From positions 1 to 64,000 of the forward strand of contig CAXHKU010000928.1 of assembly GCA_964017125.1 (NCBI GenBank): 64,000 nt of DNA, in the 5' to 3' direction. Each line of letters starts with the position of its first letter. Positions within the stretch are counted from its first letter, which is position 1. The DNA is from Flabesymbios commensalis (taxonomy: Eukaryota > Annelida > Polychaeta > Terebellida > Flabelligeridae). This document shows, one piece after another, positions 1-10,925 of the stretch. The notes beneath the pieces were generated by a model. The model searched no databases, had not been told where the DNA came from, and worked only from the letters and a program-made list of their open reading frames with translations. Both the position numbers and the translations under genes were made by a program.

Positions 1-221
1 ACATTGGACGTCAGAATCTGACGTCTGTGGACGTCAGTTTCTGACATCTAAAGTCGATCCCATGTCAGAATCTGACGTCTGTAGACGTCAGATTCTGACA
101 TCTAAAGTCGATCTCCGCGCTGTAAGTGTGAAAATATTTCTAATGTCCGTAGACCCATAAAAAATTGAAAAAACCTTTTGATCTCCATGGTTTACACAAA
201 ATTATTTCAGCGCTTTAAGGG
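1..221 (+). repeat. F1 MITE (GACGTC palindrome), left end cut by window
   Basis: Fuller F1 copies in this window read: TTAA, a CCCTTTCAGCGC-type end, GGGG, a fold-back core built around GACGTCAGAATCTGACGTC, a body with TAGACCCATAACATAGG and AGCTAACTAAGACATTTATG, then CAGCGCTTTAAGGG and TTAA. Length is about 190-250 bp with no coding capacity. The two ends are inverted repeats. This copy starts inside the fold-back core and keeps a clean right end with TTAA at 222-225. Assignment to a piggyBac-type non-autonomous element is inferred from the TTAA target and CCC-type ends. Confidence 0.85.
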
Positions 222-454
222 TTAAATTATGGCTTTAGCTCGGGATACAGAACTAATTTGCATTCAGTGTCAAGTGGGCATATCCTCACTATCCTATTTG
301 CTGGGAACCAGACTGATCTCGGCTGGATTTGGCGCCAGTTGAGGCAATAAATCAACTTGTTGCAGTCAATTTTCGATTCCTATATAACACTTATGTGTCA
401 TTCCACCGAGATTTAATTTTTTTCTATAAGTTATAAATTCATGATCCCCGAGAT

Positions 455-816
455 TTAACCCTCAGACGTCAGATTCTTAACCCTCAGACGTCAGATTCTG
501 ACGTCTAAAGTCGATCCCCGCACTTAAGACTACAAATATTTCTAATGGTCGTAGATCCATAGCATAGGTATTCAAATGAATCGGAAAGAGCTAACTAAGA
601 CATTTCTGATGATTTCAAGGTGAAAATAACACTTTGGTTGCAATGTTGTTTTTTTTAATTATACCTTTGTTATTTGTCTACGGCTGTCAGTGATATTTCC
701 CTTTTCAACGCGGAGATCTACTTCAGACATCAGAATCTCACGTCTGACGTCTAGAGACGTCATATTTAAAGTCGATCCACGAGATTTAAGGTCGATCCCC
801 GCGCTAAAAGGGTTAA
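455..816 (+). repeat. F1 MITE cluster, rearranged
   Basis: TTAACCCTCAGACGTCAG occurs twice (455 and 477), followed by one arm of the core and an F1 body up to about 650. A second, damaged fold-back core (about 715-812) closes with AAGGG and TTAA at 813-816. It looks like at least two overlapping or recombined F1 copies, not one element. Confidence 0.7.
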
Positions 817-2389
817 AGATATCCCAACATTAAAGCGTGGTAGAGTCATAATCAAAGTGACAGTCCAATAAATTTGATTAAAAAACACTTAAAGAACACT
901 TCCCCACATATTGAATAAGTTGGTGTATCATTTCAGGCGCTGGAGTAGAAGTGCTTTCACCAGAGGAATCCCCATATAAAATGCCGAATGAACAGAAAAT
1001 GAATTTGAGTGAAGATAAACAGTTTCAAACCTGTATGTATACATGTAATATGGACGATACGTGTGATGTGAACGCTAATTGATACATGTAATTTGAACGT
1101 TGTTACATTTAAGATTTAGGATTTAGAACGTTGTTCTATGTAATATAAACGTTGTTACATGTACTATGAATGTAGTGAATGTAATATGAACGATAAACGT
1201 TGTTACATGTAATAAAAATATTTGATCTTTTTTTTCAATGTGTTCGACTAAAAATATGCCCGAAAAAAACCAGACAGACAGAGAGATATTTTATTGACAT
1301 AACGAAAAGTCATTTCAGACTTATTTGTGATAAAAATGATAGAATTTATGTTCATGTATATAGAAGATGGTTCATTTTCTAAAATCTCACACCAATTTAC
1401 ATGGTATCACATACAGAATTGAAATCATGTTAAATGGCAATGTCATAGTAAAACACTGCATATTGCGATAAAATTATGCGATTTATAAAACAGATAATTG
1501 ATTACTACTTGAACAAATTAGAAGGCAATGCCAATATGTGAACATAGGAGGTCTATCATTTTGCTTCTTTTAACTGTACAGCTTACTACAGTCCAATATA
1601 TGATATTTAATCAGAAATTACATCAATAATAATTTATTATTACAAATATTGCATCCTAGGACTAAGGTCATGTATAGCTGAGCGATGCAATTCTGTGCAT
1701 TAACCACATCTACTACACTACTAGTAGTAGCCTACACCTATATCTGCATTGTGATTTACATTGCCATCTATTATTATAATTATAACAATGAAGTTAATAT
1801 TTCCCAGCGATGACGTACAAGTTTTTATTTGGAGTTATGTTTAAACAGATTTTAAATATAATATCAAACTTTCTGACTGGTTCGAATGGCTGTTCTATTT
1901 TGAAGCGTTATTGTATTGGCTGCAAATGGTCAGAATAAGTCTAACTATTTCGTGTACTTAGACGATGGCCAGCATTACACTAACCTATCTCCAAGGTATC
2001 ATTGCTGGGGCACTACCGCCTCAGTTTAATTATTACCAGATTCACAATATCACGCCCCTCTGCCCCATACCCCCGCCTCCCGCGAACGCAGTGCGTGGTC
2101 GATTAGCCTACACTGCAGAATGTGTTATTTTATGAATATTTATGAGTTTTGACCTAATTTCTATCTGACCAATAGAGACCTAGCAGATATTATGTCCTTG
2201 ACATTGTTAACCACAAGGTCAGACCTACACGTGGTCAAAACAGGTGAAAGGGTGAAGAAAATAGCATTACTTCAGTCACGTTTTGATGGAGAAGGTACAT
2301 GTTGAGGACGAGAGGGGGATCTTGACAGGAGAAATAAAATGTAAAAACTAGAAGTTTCTCATCCCACATTGCTATTTGAAGTGAGCATG
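817..2389. other. No gene seen; AT-rich, degenerate short repeats
   Basis: No convincing coding sequence. Positions about 1040-1215 hold a degenerate tandem repeat around GAACGTTGTTACATGTAAT. The rest is AT-rich unique-looking sequence apart from the dispersed repeat at 1275-1416. Confidence 0.6.
1275..1416 (+). repeat. Dispersed ~140-bp repeat with GACA/GATA-like head
   Basis: Starts in a short GACAGACAGAGAGATATT run and ends ATTTACATGGTATCACATAC. Related copies lie at 11767-11900 (plus, shorter) and 48597-48740 (minus, nearly full length). It could be a LINE 3' end or a small non-autonomous element; class not determined. Confidence 0.6.
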
Positions 2390-3590
2390 GGAAATTATTT
2401 GGTCCCAATAAGAAGAAATTCTGTCTTGCTAGGATTAAGCTTCAGCTTAGATCCTGTCATCCAGGCCGACACACCTATTGAGCAATGTTGCAACTTCTCA
2501 AGAGATTCCTTAGCGTTTCAAACTGATAGAGACATGTAAATTTGAGTATCATCGGCATAAAGATGGTGGTTTATGTCAAAACTAGAGATAGTAGCGCTGA
2601 GTGGTGTAGTGTATAAAGTAAAAAGCACTGGTCCTAGCACAGAGCCCTGTGGAACTCCATATGAGAGTGTGACTTTATCTGAAAAAGTGTCTTTAATTTT
2701 AACGGACTAGAGCCTATTTTGCAAATAAGAAGAAAACCAAATATGAGCCTGGCCAGATATCCCATACCAATCAGAAAGTCTATCTGTTAATGTAGCATGG
2801 TCAATGGTGTCGAAAGCGGCCGACAAGTCAAGCAAGGTTAGAGCCGTAACTTCACCCTTGTCCATACTAATAATGATATCGTTATGTACTTTCAGTAGAG
2901 CCGATTCTGTAGAATGATGTTTCCTGTAGGCCGATTGTAATGGATTACATAGATGGTTATTTTTTATATGAGCTTGCAGCCTATTGGCTACTATCTTTTC
3001 TAAAATTTTGGAAATGAAACTTAAGTTGGATACAGGCCTGTAATTTTTCAGCTCGTTCTTAGGAAGAGATGTTTTTTTCAGTAGTGGTCTTACATGATCT
3101 TCTTTGAAATTTTGAGGAAATGTACTAGTTTCCATTGAAATGTTAATTATGTCAGTGATGGGAATTATTAATATGTCAAGACAATTTTTCAACACGCTTG
3201 TAGGAATGGGATCCAGATCACATGATTTTGACGATGAGTTCAAAATAAGTTTTTTAATTTCATCTTCTGACGCACGTTCTAAAACGTTCATTTTGGATCT
3301 AATTTCTGGTTTTTGCACTTGCGGAATATTCTGAATTTTCACCCACTTGAATATGTGTCTCGCTGACGCTGTACTTTATCTGGAAATTTGGAACGGATAG
3401 TTTCAATTTTATCCACAAAATACCTAGAGAAATGATCACAAAGTGATTTTACTGATGTGAATTCTGGCAGAGCAGGAGGTGGAATTCTATGCAGAATGTT
3501 ATTTATTGAATTCCAAAGGCGACGGGGATTGTCCGAATTTTCTGCAATAAATATGGTTGATACGAAAGTATTTCAGCAGCATTCATCACC
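2390..3590 (-). pseudogene. LINE reverse transcriptase fragment (CR1/L2-like), broken
   Basis: Reading the minus strand from about 3590 gives the linker before the reverse transcriptase (NSDNPRRLWNSINNILHR), then, in another frame, an open stretch at 3342-2707 with NYRPVSNLSFISKILEKIV, the STESALLK region and LLDLSAAFDTIDH (motif A, catalytic D). Past a stop at 2707-2709 the same frame continues with YGVPQGSVLGPVLFTLY (motif B) and HHLYADDTQIYM (motif C, YADD catalytic box), then a TGA, then SKLKLNPSKTEFLLIG. These motifs are typical of non-LTR retrotransposons, and the spacing suits the CR1/L2 group. Endonuclease, 5' end and 3' tail are not visible. Two in-frame stops and a frame change near 3350 make it a dead fragment. 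At that frame change lies an arm-like piece of the F2 palindrome. Confidence 0.9.
3335..3372. repeat. F2-palindrome arm inside the LINE fragment
   Basis: ATTTTCACCCACTTGAA followed by TGTGTCTCGCTGACGC matches one arm of the F2 palindrome (compare 38401-38465). It lies exactly where the LINE reading frame changes. Either an F2 piece was left here or the LINE and F2 share this short sequence. Confidence 0.55.
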
Positions 3591-4254
3591 TTGGATATGA
3601 ACGATACAGCCTTCATATTATTTGTGCATTGAAATTTGTTATCCGATGCTATCAGAATGTGAGCATGCGCAGTGTCCATTTATCTATTTCTTTAACTGTT
3701 TAAAGCATGACTATGCTCGAACACTCACTTAATAGGCTTTAGAACCAAAATTTTAATGAAACTATTTTGACAATATATTGCAATTTCCCCGCATTTGTCA
3801 ACAAATCATGTAAACCACAGTGTAATACGTTGAGAACTGCGACTGCAATTCACAAATTGTAGTGGATTAATATATTACTGGTAAATTCAGGCTTGAAAAT
3901 GCTAAAATAACTATAGATATGCTTTGCTCTTATGTAACCTTGATGTCACCTACAGACGTTTTACGTATGTATTTAAATCTGGACATACAGCACAGTCCAT
4001 ATTTACCTGTCCTTACCTCACCTCGTCGGTTTGGGGGCCACAACCGAAGCCGAGCGTGTTTTCTCTAATTTATGTAAATCATAAAAATGTGAACATGACA
4101 TGAATATATAAAAGTATATTTGCAGCAAACACGAGGCGGATGTGGGTTATTATGGGGCCAGCGTCGTAGACGGTATATTGTATATTATAATATGCGTATT
4201 ATGTTTCAATTTAACTTCCAAAAAAATATTTTATGTGAGTAGAGCCTGGCCAGA
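3591..4254. other. No gene seen
   Basis: AT-rich sequence. Only recognisable content is a fragment of the F5 palindrome at about 4125-4175 (AGCAAACACGAGGCG, then GGGCCAGCGTCGTAGACGG). Confidence 0.5.
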
Positions 4255-4290
4255 TTCGGACGTCTAAAGTCGGTCTCCAAGCTGAAAGGG
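4255..4290 (-). repeat. F1 MITE remnant (hairpin arm and terminus)
   Basis: GACGTCTAAAGTCGGTC followed by CTGAAAGGG and TTAA (4291-4294). Only one arm and one end remain. Confidence 0.7.
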
Positions 4291-4756
4291 TTAAGGTGGT
4301 CAAGGTATGGACTAACCCAGGGGTGGATCCAGCATCTAGAAAAAAGTGGGTGCAATTAACAAAAAAAAATTGGAGTCAATCAATGTTTTGTTGTATAGGG
4401 CCTATATAGTCTTTTCAGCTACTATATGGAGGCTTGACGATCTAAATTTACTAAATTTCGTATGTCAAATACCAATATTTTGGCAGATCGGATCAAAGCA
4501 AATTAATTTTAGAAAAGTGGGAGGGTCAGGGGATTCTCGACCCTAACACAACTTCTAAAACTACAAAGTAGCCCGACAAGGGCGAAGTGACTTCTACCTT
4601 TTCTGGCGGTGGGTGTTTCGGGGTTACGGCTGACACTGCGCGAACTGGCTTCAATTGTGGCTATAAATATTAAAATCATAAACATATTATCACAAAAGTG
4701 GGAGTTTAGAAAACAACGACTTGAGATTTCAACGCAGTGTTCAAAGGACATGGTAA

Positions 4757-4965
4757 CCCTCTAGCGGCTATAAGTTATCTGATTTCAATTTTCACCCGCT
4801 TGAAGTTGTGTCTCGCTACCGCGACCCACAACTTCAAATGGGTGAAAATTACTTATATTTGATACATTTGCAAATTTTGATGATTAAATACTGATTTGGT
4901 TCAAAATAACTGTGCCTTAACCTGCTAATAAAACAGAATAAAAATATCATAGTCGTGCTGAGGGG
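4757..4965 (-). repeat. F2 MITE (ACTTGAAGTTGTG palindrome)
   Basis: F2 elements carry a palindrome of the form TTTTCACCCACTTGAAG-TTGTG / CACAACTTCAAGTGGGTGAAAA, with a short loop around GCGGTAGCGAGAC. Here the palindrome is at about 4787-4849. The left end is CCCTCTAGCGGC after a decayed TTAA (GTAA 4753-4756); the right end is GAGGGG followed by TTAA at 4966-4969, which is also the left boundary of the next F1 element. Confidence 0.8.
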
Positions 4966-4969
4966 TTAA

Positions 4970-5215
4970 CCTTTACAGCGTACGCGGGGATAGAATTTAG
5001 TCGACAGAATCTGACGTCTGTAGACGTCAGATTCTGACGACGAAAGTCGATCCCCGCACTGTAAGAGTAAAAATATTTCTAATGGCCGTACACCCCTAAC
5101 ATAGGTATTCAAATGAATCAGAAAGAGCTAACTAAGATATTTGTGATGATTGCAAATTGAAAAAACCCATTTGGTTGCGATGTTTTTTTTACAAATTAAT
5201 TCAGCACTTTAAGGG
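4970..5215 (+). repeat. F1 MITE, full-length type
   Basis: Left TTAA 4966-4969 is shared with the preceding F2 copy. Core arms read AGTCGACAG on the left and GACGACGAAAG on the right, close to the GTCGTC arm variant. The right end AAGGG is followed by TTGA, a one-base decay of TTAA. Confidence 0.88.
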
Positions 5216-5976
5216 TTGAAGGGTTACTGGACATTTACACCCTGCTTGTATGATGTATGTATGAATATGCGACAGTGTGATATTTAATATATTATTAAGA
5301 ATAACTAGCCATAGAATTCAAGTGGGCATCTCTTTTCAATATAACTTATTATCAATATTACACATATTAATTTTTTTTTTTAAATTATTTCTACCTGATC
5401 TGGAGGTGGCTGTTTGGGAGCCACTTGACGCCCTTGTTTCACTTGTTGCTGTAAATATAAACAAACATAAATATAACGATCTTAAATCAAACAACAGACT
5501 CATAGTCTGTGCGCAACATGGTTGGGGTACCGTCGATTGTAATCATATTCGCCTATTACGATATTTATTCAATTACATTGCAATAATAATCGAAATCGTA
5601 AGATTTTTGAAAATCGTGTAATCGTAGTTATCATCGTAATCGCAAAAAAAAATATTAGCTGTAATCGTAATCGCAATCGTAATCACCTTCAAGCATGACA
5701 ATTTGTGGAACAAACGAGTTTCACTTCAAATTGCACATTTTGTAGCCTAAGTATTTTATACTATCTTTAAGTTGGATCGCGGTAGCGAGACACAATTTAA
5801 ATTGTATAACCTAACTCAGGGTTAATATTTAACTATGACTGAAATAGCTACATACCTCAGGTGTTGTTGATGTTTCTGTCACCGTTTTTTGCTGCTGGTG
5901 AGGTTTTGTCTCTTTACGACTCTGAAACAATCAAATACAATTATTTATGATTAATTAACACCTCTGTGATCAGTTG
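5216..5976. other. No gene seen; GTAATC microsatellite and F2 remnant
   Basis: About 5530-5690 holds an imperfect hexanucleotide repeat of the GTAATC type. A single F2 palindrome half (TGGATCGCGGTAGCGAGAC) lies at about 5773-5791. A reading frame at 5277-5621 has no recognisable protein features. Confidence 0.5.
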
Positions 5977-5980
5977 TTAA

Positions 5981-6041
5981 CCCTCCTAGCGCGGGGACCG
6001 TCTTCAAGTGGTTGGAAAATTATATTTTATTATGTAGCGCT
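5981..6041 (+). repeat. F1 deletion derivative (~60 bp)
   Basis: TTAA (5977-5980), CCCTCCTAGCGCGGGGACCG, then a short tail ending TAGCGCT that runs into the TTAA of the next F1 copy. The whole palindrome and body are gone. Confidence 0.6.
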
Positions 6042-6045
6042 TTAA

Positions 6046-6237
6046 CCCTTTAAGCACGGGGACCGAATTTAGGCGTCAGAATCTGGCGTCTATAGACGTC
6101 AGATTTTGACGCCTAAAGCCAATCCCCGCGCTGTAAGAGTTAAATATTGATAATAGCCGTAGAACCATAACATAGGTATTCAAATGAAGCGGAAAAACAT
6201 AACTAAGACATTTATGATGATTTAATTAAAAAATCTT
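6046..6237 (+). repeat. F1 MITE, right end cut by SINE
   Basis: TTAA 6042-6045, then CCCTTTAAGCACGGGG. Both core arms carry the GGCGTC variant (TTTAGGCGTC left, GACGCCTAAA right). The body is recognisable to about 6230, where the tail of the SINE begins. Confidence 0.8.
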
Positions 6238-6420
6238 TAAATGAAATGAAATGGATCGGGCTTTAGGCCACCTTTGTGCACATAAAGGCTAAACTGGGCC
6301 AGGAGAACCTCCTGAGGATGGTGAGATGATTGAGATGACACTGTCCTCCAGACACAGGATTAGAAATTCGAGCCCTGGCGGTCTGAGGCCGAGCACGCTA
6401 CCTCTCGGTCACGGTCTCCG
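6238..6420 (-). repeat. tRNA-derived SINE (type S2)
   Basis: On the minus strand the right end reads like a tRNA head: GACCGAGAGGTAGCGTGCTC (A-box-like) and GGGCTCGAATTTC (B-box-like), then a body with GGTTCTCCTGGCCCAG and a tail of ATTTC repeats at 6238-6252. A second copy lies at 49196-49384 in the same orientation. Head, body and simple tail are the usual SINE plan. Confidence 0.75.
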
Positions 6421-6499
6421 ATTTCTAATTATTGACAACCATGTCAAAAATAGGAAATACGGGAATTTCGTCTCTATATCTGTATATATAGCTTAACTG

Positions 6500-6683
6500 G
6501 TAAATGTGCTTTAAGTTGTGTCTCGCTACCGCGACCCACAACTTCAAGCGAGTGAAAATTACTCTTAATTATACAATTAGGTTCAAAACATTTGTCAATG
6601 TAACATTTTTAATTCTTATTCCTCCTTCAAATTTTCTCGTCTGAAAGTCAAATAAAAAGACTGAAAAACGATGATAATCGTGC
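6500..6683 (-). repeat. F2 MITE, left end lost
   Basis: Palindrome at about 6511-6570. About 6430-6500 resembles the central part of the F6 fold-back element (TTTCGTCTCTATATCT), so the left junction is a recombined boundary. Confidence 0.65.
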
Positions 6684-6687
6684 TTAA

Positions 6688-6939
6688 CCTTTTAACCGCC
6701 GGTGCCGAATCTAATTATTCGGGTTTTCATTTTTTATTAGCACATTAGCCTAAGTACCACATTTTAAATATCTTAAAGATAAAATGTGACATCAACTATG
6801 CAGCAAGATTTGAAAAGAGTTGACCTCTATTTTGTCAAATCTGAATAATTTGCACTCACTTAAAGTTGTGGATCGCGTCAGCGAGACACAACTTCCAAGT
6901 GGGTGAAAATTCAAATTGAATAATTTGGCGGTTAAATGG
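6688..6939 (+). repeat. F2 MITE, CCGCCGG-ended subtype, complete
   Basis: TTAA (6684-6687), CTTTTAACCGCCGGTGCCG at the left, ATTTGGCGGTTAAATGG at the right and TTAA (6940-6943). Palindrome at about 6855-6912. It is the closest relative of the copy at 38253-38490, sharing the body around AAAGATAAAATGTGACATCA. Confidence 0.85.
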
Positions 6940-6954
6940 TTAAAGTAAAAGTCC

Positions 6955-7366
6955 CACTTTAAATATGTCATTTTTGCGTTGCATGCTTTTCGCTAATTAC
7001 TCGCGCAATTTTTATCCGATTGTCATGAAATTTGGCAAGTGTTATTTTCTAGTCTTACAGCAACATCCCTGAAAATATTGTGTAGTTTAAAAGTTAGTCC
7101 ATTTGACATGTAGTAATTTTTAATTATGACGCTCCTCTATAATCCCCATTGATTTCATTCGCTTTTATCTCGAAATTCTACTACATGTCAAATGGTCTAA
7201 CTTTTGAACTACACACACAAATTTCACGAATATTTCAGGGTGAGCGCCGGAATACTTGCAAAGATTGCTTGCAAAATTTCATGGAAATTGATCAAGAATT
7301 ATGTGAAAAATCAGCGGAAAACACCCAGCGCTGGTGGAAGTTGACTGCAACTATAGTGGTGTAAGG
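6955..7366. repeat. Long imperfect fold-back element
   Basis: CATTTGACATGTAGTA near 7097 is mirrored by CTACTACATGTCAAATG near 7179. Outside these, CCCTGAAAATATTGTG pairs with a region ending ATATTTCAGGGTG, and TCATGAAATTTGGCAAG with CTTGCAAAATTTCATGG. The arms are old and diverged. Pieces of the same family occur near 43080-43220, 58740-58775 and 62780-62920. Confidence 0.6.
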
Positions 7367-7373
7367 GTTTTAA

Positions 7374-7612
7374 CCCTTTCAATGCGGGGACCGTCTTTAT
7401 ACGTCAGAATCTGACGTCTATAGACGTCAGATTCTGACGTATACGGACGGTCCCCGCACTGAAAGGGTTAACATATATATATAGAGGCAGTAGACCCATA
7501 ACATAGGTCTTCAAATGAACCGTTAACAGCTAATTATATAAGGCATTTATGATGATTTCAAATTGAATATAACCCCTTAGTCTCCATGGTTTAAACAAAA
7601 ATAATTTGGAGG
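7374..7612 (+). repeat. F1 MITE, TATACGTC arm variant, fused to F3
   Basis: TTAA 7370-7373. Both core arms carry TATACGTC in place of TAGACGTC, and the flanking CCGTC is also changed on both sides. The right end is missing: at about 7610 the sequence runs into an F3 element. Confidence 0.82.
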
Positions 7613-7808
7613 AGTGAGTTTCCTCACAATTCCCGACTTGTGGTGGATGAAGATGATTTTATGGGGTTTAAAAATTACAGTAAATTGCAATTAATTGGGC
7701 AACCAGTTTCATGGATATTTTCGTTCTAAAACCCTTAGTTATAGGGAAATTTAGTCTGTTTTCAGGGATGTAAAATGATGCTTTAATGCATCGTGAGGGC
7801 TTAAAGGG
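7613..7808 (+). repeat. F3 MITE, left end lost
   Basis: F3 elements carry a TCATCCACTACAAG / CTTGTAGTGGATGA palindrome and end with GATGCATCGTGAGGGC-TTAAAGGG. This copy keeps one arm and the full right part, closed by TTAA at 7809-7812. Confidence 0.75.
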
Positions 7809-7829
7809 TTAATAAACAGGTGAACAGTG

Positions 7830-9033
7830 GCCCTTTATATGACAATCGGCAGCATTGTATTATCCCAGGTGTTCGTTACATTGATTTCTATTCTGAACAA
7901 TTAATCTACTTAATCAGTTTCAGTCGTTTATTTTCACCTATCAATAATAATTATAATATATATTATTTGACGGATATCATTCCTTAGAACGTTGACCATG
8001 CTGCGCATGCGGGTGGACCTATAACATGTGCGCAGCAAATCGTGATGACCGACCTACTTTAATCTCCTTGACAAAATTACAAGTAAAAAAGTAACATACC
8101 CACGAAATACCAGGTTTCATCAATCGCGATTAGGCCTACTATAACATGGGATACAAACGGGGAACAGCGCACCCAGGATCTCCCCCCCCCCCCTCCCCCA
8201 TAGGTAAGAGGGTGCGAACTCACAATCACTGAAAGTTATATCAGCGCACGGACCTCATCAACATGACGATGCAGTTGAATTGTCCAAAATTGACTCTTAA
8301 CATTGTATTTTAAACCCAAAATTGGTGTCCCGAACTTCTGTTTACTCGCTGAGAAGAATTTATGAATATCATTGCGCCCCTTTCAGATATGAAACGGTGT
8401 ATCTGCCATTTTGTAAAGTGGCAGGGCCTACACACTTTCATGTTTCATTTGACCAGGCATGGTGGCTGCCGGTTTTTATTATTTTAATAAATTATAATTA
8501 CCATGTATACTATGTTTCATGTATGGTTTGCTGAATCAATCAAATAAAATCAAATGAAATAGAAAAATGTCCAATGGAACGATTGTTTCTGCTTAAATAA
8601 CCCCTAAAGCACGAATCACAACTATAGTCGTGTTTAATTTGTTTCAGGCTTCTGAGCCGATAAAATAACTGTTATTGGGAATGAAATGAGTGTTTAAACA
8701 TCAAAATTTGAAAATATTTAGTCTCAATTTAAACAAATATGACTAATTTTCACTCACATGAAGTTGTGGGTCGCGGTAGCGAGACACACCTTCATGTGAG
8801 TGAAAATTATTTAATTTAATTATTTATTTCTTAAATTATTGAATCTATCGCTTTATGGGTTAAAAGCAAAGTGTGGGATATCAGCCAAATTTAATTCAAC
8901 CCCCCCCCCCCCTCATTTCTCTGAGTTCTTGATCCGCCAATTAAAACAAATTCACTAACTTACAGGTCATTATTATTGGCTGTACATAGTTTTTCACTAT
9001 GACGATTACTGTTATCCATGAGACAGGACATCC
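7830..9033. repeat. Segmental duplication, copy 1
   Basis: Matches 10075-11670 in the same order: GTTGACCATGCTGCGCA, CAAATCGTGA, TCCTTGACAAAATTACAA, a C-rich run, ATCACTGAAAG, AACATGACGATGC, an F2 MITE, then CAGCCAAATTTAATTCA and GAGTTCTTGAT. No gene is visible in it. The second copy is longer because it holds extra insertions. Confidence 0.85.
8601..8859 (+). repeat. F2 MITE within duplicated block
   Basis: Right end TTTATGGG with TTAA at 8860-8863; palindrome at about 8750-8807. The same F2 element sits at the matching place in the second block (11303-11522), so it was there before the duplication. Confidence 0.8.
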
Positions 9034-9117
9034 AGCATTATTAAAGATCCATACAACTGTCAAATGTGCATGTGTTAGACGGTCAAGTGTAGGCCCACAT
9101 TAGCCTATAGAGTAAAG

Positions 9118-9512
9118 GTAAAGGTGCAGGTTTTTTATAGTCTGATATCAAGTCTGAAGACCTATCATCGGACTTTACATTTTACCCCCTGGTCACTGGA
9201 CCTGTTCATTCATGTGCCATTTCAACTCCCCGGGGAGCATACAGTCCTGCAGCCGTTTCGGCGCATTGAACTTATCGTACACATTGCCATCTCTGTCCTA
9301 CCAGGTACTCATTTTCACTTGAGTCAAGTGAAGCATTTGAGGGTGAAGTGTATTGCCCAAGGACACACCATCTTAACAATGTCCTATAAGATTGAAAGGG
9401 GAGAAACATGTTATTTCTCTGAAAATCCTGCACCTAGCAGGATTCGAAACCGCACGGCAGGCAGCCACATCGGCAGAGCGCTGCACTCTAACCATTGCGC
9501 CATGTCCCTATC
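9118..9512 (-). repeat. tRNA-derived SINE (type S1), long body
   Basis: On the minus strand the head reads ATGGCGCAATGGTTAGAGTG (A box) and GGTTTCGAATCC (B box) about 45 bases later, i.e. a tRNA-like promoter at 9430-9508. The body includes TGTGTCCTTGGGCAATACAC, a segment I associate with conserved SINE bodies in many marine animals. The 3' side ends in a short CTTTAC repeat at about 9112-9125. Reading frames at 9124-9736 are by-products of this element. Confidence 0.75.
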
Positions 9513-10399
9513 TTCAGGACACTTTGACGGCATTAATATCAGGGACTGAACTGATTACAAGATATTACTCCAACCAGAAATTGGCCCAATGCTGTTTTAT
9601 TGTTAGAACAACGTCTGCGACATTAGCCGACATTAAACCGACATTTGGTGAGTGTGCCGTGTTGGCTGGGACAGCTCTTACTGTCAATATGCTGGGGGTC
9701 AACTGTTTCCAGACCTCCACGATAACAAATTTGTAACTCATTTTTTAACACATCAAGTATATAGAGTTTATATGATTTGGGAACTTGCTCTTAATGCGGC
9801 GATGGGTATGAAACGCATATAATATTATTTTCTTGGCTGATAACTGTGGATGTGGGGTTATATGTCATTGTGGAATGTCCAGAGGCCACTGTATTTTGAC
9901 AGTTGACTACACCTTTAATGTATCTCACCCCACCCCGATATTGAAACAATCTCGATCACTATGTAGGCCTAGGCCCCTACAGTTTTTATCTAACAGTCAC
10001 ATACATGCTGTTCTCTATAACTCTGACCTGTATGTCAAACCTCTTATACGTTTTAGATTACGCTCTCAAAATACATGACAATGGGCAACATTGCCCCAGG
10101 TGTTCATGTAATCTGTGTACATTGATTTCTATTTAATCACCTCAGTCGTTTATTTTCACTGATCAATAATATACCTAATTATTATGTATTATTTGACGGA
10201 CCCAATTCCTTAAAATGTTGACCATGCTGCGCAGGCGGGTGGGCCTACAACGCGTGCTCAGCAAATCGTGACGACCCAGCTACTCTAATATCCTTGACAA
10301 AATTACAAAAAAAGGTTATATGCGTACCCACAAAATCCCAGGTGTGATCTATCGCGATAACTATAACCAGATAACACGGGATCCAAACGGGGGACAACG

Positions 10400-10684
10400 T
10401 AGCCGCAGTGGCTGAAACAGGTTTCAGCCACAGATTGACCGCATACAAAATCGTGAGACATTTCTTTGGACTGTCATATTGTAACATATCGGGGAGTAAT
10501 CAGGTCAAATATAAGTTTTTTAGAATCAGTAATATTTCAGTTCCAAGCCCGCATGCTCAGCTCAGAGTTATGGACATTTTGCGGACCTTGGGGTCGGGAT
10601 TACTCTCAGTCACCGCCATGTTGGATTTTTCGGGTAAAGCAAATACATCCATACACGGCTTCGGAGGGGACGACACGGCAAGGC
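10400..10684. mobile_element. 285-bp insert flanked by ACAACG direct repeats
   Basis: Absent from the paralogous block. ACAACG lies on each side (10394-10399 and 10685-10690), as expected for a target-site duplication. The insert has no obvious terminal inverted repeats, tail or coding capacity. Element class unknown. Confidence 0.5.
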
Positions 10685-10707
10685 ACAACGCACCCAAGAG
10701 GCCATTA

Positions 10708-10925
10708 CCCCTTACAACGCTGGAATATTTTTGTATAAACCATAGAAACAAAAGGGTTTTTCAATTTGAAATCATCATAAATGTCTTAGTTAGCTCTTTC
10801 CGCTTTATTTTATTACCTATGTTATGGGTCTACGGCCATTATAAATATTTTAATTCTTTCAGTGCGGGGATCGACTTTAGACGTCAGCATCTGACGTCTA
10901 AAGTCGATCCCCGCCGCTGTACGGG
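10708..10925 (-). repeat. F1 MITE, short-core variant
   Basis: CCCCTTACAACGC at the left after ATTA; ACGGG then TTCA at the right. The core is reduced to one arm pair around GACGTCAGCATCTGACGTC. Not present in the paralogous block. Confidence 0.85.

Noticed and set aside
8179-8201. Poly-C and poly-G runs (also near 34497, 36067, 45441, 56521, 61200) as functional elements
   Set aside because: Homopolymers of this kind are common slippage products, and their lengths may be sequencing error.
9430-9510. Functional tRNA gene
   Set aside because: A and B boxes are present, but the sequence between does not give a convincing cloverleaf and is continuous with a SINE body; the same applies to 49440-49514 and 57880-57955.
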